Part shown: positions 57,541 through 64,000 of the stretch, piece by piece | Position numbering within the stretch: position 1 is the stretch's first letter | Layout of the letters: the number at the start of each line of letters is the position of its first letter | Origin: Oscillospiraceae bacterium | Lineage (GTDB): Bacteria; Bacillota; Clostridia; Oscillospirales; Acutalibacteraceae | Direction: 5' to 3' | DNA length: 64,000 bases | Assembly (NCBI GenBank): GCA_031265995.1 | Contig: JAISBW010000037.1 | Location: 20,845 to 84,844, forward strand | Program-made: the position numbers and the translations under genes | The notes under the pieces: generated by a model | What the model was told of the DNA's origin: nothing | Databases searched by the model: none | Seen by the model: the letters and a program-made list of their open reading frames with translations, nothing else

Positions 57541-60500
57541 ATATTTAAGTTTATATTAGGCAATTCTGGAAGCGGAAAAACCACGATGATTCGTAAGCTT
57601 ATAAGAGATAGGATAATTAAAGGGGCGAAAAAAATTATTCTTTTAATCCCAGAGCAGAATTCTTTTGAAAGCGAACGCGGATTACTGGGGTTTTTAGGCG
57701 AATATCAATTTAAGTTTGTTAGTGTTTTAAGTTTTGAGCGTCTTTGCCATTTTGTCGGCGAACAGTTGGGACGCCCTGAGCAAGAAACACTTTCGCGCGG
57801 GCAACGCAATGCTCTTATAAATATTGCGGTTAAAAATATTGAAAAAAATTTAATCCTTTATTCCGGCGCTTCAAGTTCATTAGAAACCGTTAAAATGATA
57901 TCCGAAACGATCAAAAATATTAAAAATTCAGGGTTTAATCAAGTAATTTTGCGTGAGCTTGCAAAAGATTTTAAAAACGAGACTTTAAAAAGCAAGATTT
58001 ACGATATATCTTTTATAATTTCTGAATATGAAAAATTAATATGTCAAAAATTCAGCGATCCTCTTGATAATTTCACAGTTTTGCTAAATTTACTTAAAAA
58101 TAATAATTTTTTTTCAGATTTTTATGTTTTTATAGATGAATTTATTAGTTTTTCTGAAATTCAAATTAAAATTTTAGAAATAATTATCAAAAGCACTAAT
58201 GTTTGGATTTCGCTTAACTGTGATAGAGATTTTAATAATTTAAAATTAACAGAACGAGATTATATTGTTAAAAAAACAGCAAAAATTCTAAATTTTATTG
58301 CTAAAAATAATAAATTAGACATAAAAGATCCAATAATTTTAAATAAAAATCATAGATTTGTTTCTCCAGAACTTAAAATTATTGAAGAAAATTTGTTTAA
58401 AATTAATAAAAAAAATAGTAATTTATCTCAAAATATAAATATATATATCGCAAACAGTATTTATGAAGAAAGAGATTTTATTGCTCGAAATATAAGAAAG
58501 CTTATCATTGAAGAAGGGTTTAAATATTCAGATTTTACAGTTATAACTGGAAATATTAAAACTTATGGGTCTATTTTAGAAAATGTTTTCAAAAATTATG
58601 ATATTCCTTATTTTTACGATTATCCTGAGCCTATTTTACATAAAAATTTGATGATATTAGTGTTTTCTGCTCTTGATTGTATCTCTGAAAATTTTAAATC
58701 TAACGATATTTTTAGATATTTAAAATCAGGATTGACTAAATTTAATTGTGAAGAAATTTCAGTTATTGAAAATTATTGTTTATTTTGGGAAATCAGTGGA
58801 GACAAATGGAGGTTTGATTTTAAAAATAAGATAAAAGAAAGCGATGATTTAGAAAAAATAAATAATTTAAGAAAAGAAATAATTAATCCGTTGTTTAAAC
58901 TTAAAAAAGAGATAAATAAAAATGGCGTTTCGAAAGCGCTTTATAATTTTTTATGCCAGATAAACATACCTGAAAATATTAAAATTTTGCATAAAAAATT
59001 TATTGAATCAGGCAATTTAAAACTTGCCGAAGAACAAATTCGCTTGTGGGATATTCTTATAAAAGCACTTGACGAAACCCATGGTATTTTAAGTGATTTA
59101 GAATTTTCCTTGGAAAAATTCAGCGAATGCCTCAAAATGACGGTTCAATCAGCCGATATTTCCTTTATTCCTCAATGTTCAGATGAGGTTATAATTTCCG
59201 ATATTTCTCGTTCGTATTTTCGTGAATCAAAAGTAGTTTTTATAGCCGGTGTTTCCGAAGGAGACTTTCCGCAAAATTTTTCTCAAAAAAATATATTTAA
59301 TAATTTTGAATACAAAACACTAAGAGAGTCAGGAATTGATATTGGTGATAATTCTGAAGAATTTCGGGCTCGAGGAGTTTTTCTCTCTTATGCCGCGGTA
59401 TCGAGCGCATCACACAAACTTTTTATAAGCCGCTATGAAACCGAAAATAAAATCCCTGGCGAGATTATAAAAGAAATTAAAAGTATTTTGCCAAATGCAA
59501 AAATACAAAATACCTCAGATTTATTACCTGAAGATTTTTTATGGGCAAAAAAACCGGCTATTGAATATTTAGCTTTGATTTCGGGTAAAAACGAACAATT
59601 AGAATCTGTATTAAAAAAATATTTTGAAGAAAAAAGTGATTTCCTAAACTTAACTCCTATAGAAAGATCACAAGAACAGTTTGACAATAAAAGAATTTTC
59701 AGTTTTAAAGAAGATTCTTCAGCATTCGGGATTTTTAGTAAAAATATAGTTCTTTCTGCTTCGCAGATTGAAAAATTTTATTCATGCCGATTCAGCTATT
59801 TTTGCAGATATGTAATGAATGCAAAAGAACGCAAGCCAATTCATTTTGGCAAACTAGAATACGGAACGCTTATTCATTTTCTTTTTGAAAAAATACTTAA
59901 AAAAGAAATTAAAAAAGAAAATTTTGAATTAGAATTTGAAATTAACAGTCTCACAAATGAATATGCGGAAAGAAATTTTGGGGGATTAAAAGAAAAATCT
60001 GCAAGGTTTAAATTTTTGCTTTCACGTCACGGTGTTCCTATGAGAATTTTAATTCGGGCAATTGAAAAATCATTTGAAAAGAGCGAATTTAAACCCATTG
60101 CTCATGAGTTACAGATCTCAAACAAAAAGGGCGCGCTAACGCCAATGATAATAAAACTCGATGATGGATCAAAAGTTTTGATTGAAGGTAAAATTGACAG
60201 ATTAGATATGCTAAAAACCAAAAAAAATAAATTTATAAGAATTATAGATTATAAAACAAATTCTAAAAAATTTGATATTGACGAGGCAAAATCTGGAGTT
60301 TCTTCTCAGATGCTTATTTACATGGCAGCTCTTAGGCAAAACGCGGTTAAAATTTACGGCAGTTTTATTCCAGCTGGTTTTTTTTATTTTTCCGCCGTTA
60401 GACCTCATGAAAGCACACCAAGCAGTGATAGAATTAGTGCAAAAATAATAAATAAACTAAATATGAGTGGGATTGCTTGCGAAAAATTTGAAATTGTCAG

Positions 60501-60723
60501 TGCGTTAGATCAAGAAGGAATCTTTAAACAGAAAAAACGTGGAAAAACGAATATTTTAATAAGCTCCGAAGAAATGGATTCCTTATTAAATTATGCAGAA
60601 ATTTTGATTGTGAATATGGCTTCAGAACTAAAAAAGGGCTCGTTTTTTTCAAATTTCTCAGAAAAAAAGACTTGTGATTACTGTGAATTTTACTCAATTT
60701 GTTCACGTTTAAAAAGGTTATGA
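57541..60723 (+). CDS. addB: ATP-dependent helicase/deoxyribonuclease subunit B
   Basis: FKFILGNSGSGKTT P-loop lies upstream of the ORF-track ATG; C-terminal RecB-like nuclease (IRIIDYKTNSKKF) and CDYCEFYSIC iron-sulfur cysteines. Confidence 0.88.
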   Translation: MFKFILGNSGSGKTTMIRKLIRDRIIKGAKKIILLIPEQNSFESERGLLGFLGEYQFKFVSVLSFERLCHFVGEQLGRPEQETLSRGQRNALINIAVKNIEKNLILYSGASSSLETVKMISETIKNIKNSGFNQVILRELAKDFKNETLKSKIYDISFIISEYEKLICQKFSDPLDNFTVLLNLLKNNNFFSDFYVFIDEFISFSEIQIKILEIIIKSTNVWISLNCDRDFNNLKLTERDYIVKKTAKILNFIAKNNKLDIKDPIILNKNHRFVSPELKIIEENLFKINKKNSNLSQNINIYIANSIYEERDFIARNIRKLIIEEGFKYSDFTVITGNIKTYGSILENVFKNYDIPYFYDYPEPILHKNLMILVFSALDCISENFKSNDIFRYLKSGLTKFNCEEISVIENYCLFWEISGDKWRFDFKNKIKESDDLEKINNLRKEIINPLFKLKKEINKNGVSKALYNFLCQINIPENIKILHKKFIESGNLKLAEEQIRLWDILIKALDETHGILSDLEFSLEKFSECLKMTVQSADISFIPQCSDEVIISDISRSYFRESKVVFIAGVSEGDFPQNFSQKNIFNNFEYKTLRESGIDIGDNSEEFRARGVFLSYAAVSSASHKLFISRYETENKIPGEIIKEIKSILPNAKIQNTSDLLPEDFLWAKKPAIEYLALISGKNEQLESVLKKYFEEKSDFLNLTPIERSQEQFDNKRIFSFKEDSSAFGIFSKNIVLSASQIEKFYSCRFSYFCRYVMNAKERKPIHFGKLEYGTLIHFLFEKILKKEIKKENFELEFEINSLTNEYAERNFGGLKEKSARFKFLLSRHGVPMRILIRAIEKSFEKSEFKPIAHELQISNKKGALTPMIIKLDDGSKVLIEGKIDRLDMLKTKKNKFIRIIDYKTNSKKFDIDEAKSGVSSQMLIYMAALRQNAVKIYGSFIPAGFFYFSAVRPHESTPSSDRISAKIINKLNMSGIACEKFEIVSALDQEGIFKQKKRGKTNILISSEEMDSLLNYAEILIVNMASELKKGSFFSNFSEKKTCDYCEFYSICSRLKRL

Positions 60724-60742
60724 AGCTATGTCTTGAAATTCA

Positions 60743-60902
60743 AGAACCCGTATTTAAAAAGATTAAAATTTCCAATTTTCAATAATTTCTTTCAAAATTT
60801 TGTCAAAAATACTCATAATACGTAAAGTATTCATTGTGCTTTTTTCCTCATTTTGAAAAATTCTTCGAAAATTTGGAATTTGTTCTTTTGAATACAGGTT
60901 CT
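60743..60902. repeat. Family A repeat, copy A12 (full)
   Basis: agaacccgtatttaaaaagattaaaatttcc...ttcttttgaatacaggttct. Confidence 0.9.
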
Positions 60903-61017
60903 AAATTATGAGGTTAAAATTTTGACATTTATCGTGTGTTTTTCGTATATAAGTAGATACCAAAAATGCTTTCACATTATATCGCGAAAGCATTCCTTCG
61001 GTTAATTAAAATTAGTG

Positions 61018-62412
61018 TCAGCGAGATTTTGCGGTAAGCAATAGGACTGCTTCTTCATCTTTTATATAGACTGTAATTTTTCCTCCCCCAATTCTTAATC
61101 TATTGAGTAAAAAACCATCTTTAAGCGCTTTACCCGAGAAAAACAAAGAAACATGATCAGCAGCAGGTAGTTTTAAAAAATCAGCGATAAGTTTTCTGGC
61201 GTCAACTATTTTGGCTTTTTTTGCGTCTGTATCTTTAAATCTAGCTTTTGCAAGAGTTTTTATCCCACATTTTTGTGCAAAACTTTTTTCAAACGCGAAA
61301 TGATATTCTTGACCGTCTTTCGGTCCTCCTAAATCTTCCTCATTAGTGGAACTACGTACAGGAGGCAGAGGTGGAGGACTTTCGAAGTCGTCTTCGGGCA
61401 CTGAGGATGGCGAAATAAATTGTGCTTCTTTTACTATTACTATATAATGATCCATTTCTTTAAATAATTCATGTATTTTCGTTGATAGCCCTATAAATTT
61501 ATAATTTTCTAGTTCTGGATTTCCTGTAAAAAACTCTATTTCTAGATCGCCAAGTCCCCAATATTTTATAATTTCAGGCACATATTTACTTATTGGCATA
61601 TTTCGATTGGTTTTTAATTTTCTAACTCTAGGAACTACACCTAAATAAAGCCAAAACCATACTTCAACAGCTGGAACAAGTGCGTCTAAATCTCCGCTTC
61701 CAATAGCTAACGAAGTTGTTCCGGATTTTTTATCCCATAAATCATCAGAAATAGCACTTAAATATTCTAAAGCGGATGGATTACTTGGTCCGAGCACGTA
61801 TTCAAGACCTGATATCCATAGAGGAAGCACCGGGGCATTAGCTGGTATATTATTAGATTTGTATATTGCTTCAGTTATGTTATTGTCTTTATAAAATAGA
61901 TAAAGAGCACAAGGGGTTTGTTCGGCTTCTTCCGGAATATGTTCTTCTGCTTCTTGCACTAGGCTCGAACATTTTAAGTTAGATTTGAAATTTATTCTTA
62001 TTTTTTTACCAAAAAATTCGTTATCCTTAATATGACAAACATCAACATAATATTTTTTTTGAGCTTCAACTCTTAAAATTTGCATTTCAACAGTTTCGGC
62101 TCCTTCAAAAAAATCTTTTGAATCATCTGAATTCCCTACTAATGAAAAAGGGGCCCCATCTATCGAAAAACAAACTTTATACGCCTTGTCAAATTTTTCT
62201 CCCAAGTATTCTTTTTTTAATCTTACATTACCGCTAAAAAATTTTTTTAGCACCAAAGATGCAAAATCGGCTACAGAACCTTCTAACCTATCTACATCAA
62301 CATTAACATTTAAACTTTTTGCAATTCCCGTTTTTTTAGATATTCTAGAAAAGATTTTTTGTGAAGCAGGATTTTCATATCTAAGAAAACATTTTACACT
62401 TAAATTTGCCAT
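61018..62412 (-). CDS. Large protein with C-terminal ubiquitin-like (beta-grasp) domain
   Basis: C-terminal VSLFFSGKALKDGFLLNRLRIGGGKITVYIK resembles ubiquitin [31 protein letters not shown]; Pro-rich linker precedes it; no terminal GG. Confidence 0.65.
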   Translation of the reverse strand: MANLSVKCFLRYENPASQKIFSRISKKTGIAKSLNVNVDVDRLEGSVADFASLVLKKFFSGNVRLKKEYLGEKFDKAYKVCFSIDGAPFSLVGNSDDSKDFFEGAETVEMQILRVEAQKKYYVDVCHIKDNEFFGKKIRINFKSNLKCSSLVQEAEEHIPEEAEQTPCALYLFYKDNNITEAIYKSNNIPANAPVLPLWISGLEYVLGPSNPSALEYLSAISDDLWDKKSGTTSLAIGSGDLDALVPAVEVWFWLYLGVVPRVRKLKTNRNMPISKYVPEIIKYWGLGDLEIEFFTGNPELENYKFIGLSTKIHELFKEMDHYIVIVKEAQFISPSSVPEDDFESPPPLPPVRSSTNEEDLGGPKDGQEYHFAFEKSFAQKCGIKTLAKARFKDTDAKKAKIVDARKLIADFLKLPAADHVSLFFSGKALKDGFLLNRLRIGGGKITVYIKDEEAVLLLTAKSR

Positions 62413-62578
62413 TGCAAATCACCTCGCCTATTTTTAAAATAATCTTAAAAACAAAACCACAACCATCAATCGTAATACTGTTCTTGATGGCGATATTAGG
62501 TATTATATCTCTTTTTATCTGATTTGTCAATAAATTTTTATATAAATTAACTATAAACTTATATTTAGTAAACCTATA

Positions 62579-63739
62579 TTAACGAACAACGAGCGATCCA
62601 CCTCTCGCACTGAATTTTGAATGTGTAAAATCATAGCATCCGTCAGAAATTCTTGAATTGACCCCGAGATAGCAGTGGTTGCCTAAAAGTATGTCTTCGT
62701 TAAGAGACACAAGATTGCAAATAGTTCCTATAGGCGAAACACTTTTAATTAAACTTAGAATATTTGCAAATTTTTTTTCATTACCAATAAATTTGCTCCT
62801 TAAAATAACAGTAAAAAAGAAATTGTTTGCCCCAAAAAGTCTATCGAAACAAGATTTATCTTTTAAATAATGTTCAAATTTATTAATCTCAAATTTTTCA
62901 ATAATTTTAGGTTTAGCTCCTGTGTATTTTTCAACAATCATTGAAACAGATTTTTTAGTCCCTTTTATTTTGAAAATTTTAATTGCATTAGAAATTAGCG
63001 ATCTGAGTTTATTTTTTTCCCATATATCTACATCTTCTATAGAAAACCATTTTGCTATCCAGCTTAAAAATTCGTTATTTGTATATTTTGGTTCAAAACA
63101 AGACGGCAAAAAATCTATCATTTCTTCAGTTTCTAGATAAATGTTTTGAAAAATAGAAATAAATCTGGACATAAAAGAATTGTTATCAGTCGTCTGATAA
63201 ATTTCAGGTAAATAATCCAAGAAACTTGTGCGAGGGAATTCAATTTTTATTTCTTCAATAATAACTTCTTCTTTAGGGGAATAATTTATAACTTCAAGAC
63301 ACATCCACAAGTATCTGCCTTTAAGCGAAAAAATAGGTGAGTCTCTAGGGTTTTCTAAAATGACAGCTCCTATATTTTCAAAAATTTGCGTTTTAACATA
63401 AGTGTCTATTTCACTTGTAATAAAATCATCAAAAATAACATTTTTTCTTTGCCCACTTAGTATTGCGGAAACTTGTTTTAAATCGCTTGCGAAAAGCCGT
63501 ACTATGATTTTTTCATTTTCGCAGGACTTGATTTTAATTCTGAATCTATGCCAAACGGTACCTTCCTCGAGGCTATCAAGTGACTGTGAAAAAAATGCAC
63601 AGCAGTAGTTATTTGGTTCAAAAACCAAGTTTTCTTTGGTTATATGTGCTCCAATAAATGAAGAACGGTATTTCCAATCGTCATATCGATTAAACGTAAA
63701 GCACTTTGTACCAGAAGACAAAAAAATCACCTCTGGCAA
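62579..63739 (-). CDS. Phage tail/contractile injection system baseplate-like protein
   Basis: FLDYLPEIYQ...FMSRFISIFQNIYLETEEMIDFLPSCFEPKYTNNEFLSWIAKWFSIED...KIKGTKKSVSMIVEKYTG resembles the phage-tail-protein domain found in P2 gpI-like and eCIS proteins. Confidence 0.68.
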   Translation of the reverse strand: MPEVIFLSSGTKCFTFNRYDDWKYRSSFIGAHITKENLVFEPNNYCCAFFSQSLDSLEEGTVWHRFRIKIKSCENEKIIVRLFASDLKQVSAILSGQRKNVIFDDFITSEIDTYVKTQIFENIGAVILENPRDSPIFSLKGRYLWMCLEVINYSPKEEVIIEEIKIEFPRTSFLDYLPEIYQTTDNNSFMSRFISIFQNIYLETEEMIDFLPSCFEPKYTNNEFLSWIAKWFSIEDVDIWEKNKLRSLISNAIKIFKIKGTKKSVSMIVEKYTGAKPKIIEKFEINKFEHYLKDKSCFDRLFGANNFFFTVILRSKFIGNEKKFANILSLIKSVSPIGTICNLVSLNEDILLGNHCYLGVNSRISDGCYDFTHSKFSARGGSLVVR

Positions 63740-63814
63740 TATTATTCTCTTTTTTTATCATTTTAATAAGCCGGAACTAATCGTTAAGATAGCAATGTAC
63801 TTTTAAAGGGCTAT

Positions 63815-63835
63815 GTCTATGAGAACAGATTCTAA
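63815..63835. repeat. Family C repeat end relic
   Basis: tctatgagaacagattctaaa. Confidence 0.45.
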
Positions 63836-63961
63836 AAATTTTTAAACAACAGACCTCTTTCGAAACTAAATATCGGTATCGAAATTTGATCTGGTACAAA
63901 AAAAGTTACAATGAATTTCGCCAAATAAATCAAATAAAATTAAGGAAAGGTGAAATTCAAA

Positions 63962-64000
63962 ATGCAAAGAAGTTATACACAAGAATTTCGTGTAAATGCA
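63962..64000 (+). mobile_element. Possible transposase (IS3 OrfA-like) start, cut by window edge
   Basis: Ends in MQRSYTQEFRVNA..., typical of transposase N-termini; only 13 codons visible. Confidence 0.35.

Noticed and set aside
1990-60902. Family A repeats as simple rho-independent terminators
   Set aside because: They often follow stop codons, but the ~165-bp imperfect palindromes with conserved bodies, truncated copies and copies lying before genes fit a mobile repeat better. Some may still act as terminators.
61018-62412. A conjugatable bacterial ubiquitin (Bub-like) system
   Set aside because: The Ubl-like domain lacks a C-terminal Gly-Gly and no E1/E2/JAB genes are nearby, so conjugation is not supported.

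Overview
AT-rich, Clostridia-like (low-GC Firmicutes) chromosomal window. It mixes housekeeping genes (nrdD, gpsA, nfo, pyrB, lgt, yidC, recJ, asd-dapA-dapB-metK, dnaN, rodA/ftsW-type, rpmB, addB) with a large accessory component. Main accessory signals: (1) a USP/C19-type ubiquitin-protease-like protein (3010-4866) with recognisable Cys and His boxes, and far away a protein with a C-terminal ubiquitin-like domain (61018-62412), suggesting contact with a eukaryotic host; (2) RiPP loci: a Nif11-like GG-leader precursor next to a radical SAM/SPASM enzyme (10341-12352), and two orphan GG-leader precursors (47612-48484), one with two successive SGG sites; (3) a GLUG-like repeat surface protein split at a G7 tract where one extra G restores a ~1280-aa frame (31559-35391); (4) three families of ~60-165 bp palindromic interspersed repeats whose ends share AGAACCTGT, about 20 copies or fragments, close to IS630-like transposase remnants, which end or tail several genes and flank displaced genes; (5) a recurring extracytoplasmic propeller-like plus Cache-like sensory module fused to MFS-like or degenerate cyclase outputs; (6) an orphan phage-tail/contractile-injection-type baseplate protein. 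Four tRNA or tRNA-like loci were found; no rRNA and no CRISPR array. All assignments are by eye from motifs; no database search was run. A host-associated anaerobe, such as a protist-associated clostridial symbiont, would fit, but that is inference.
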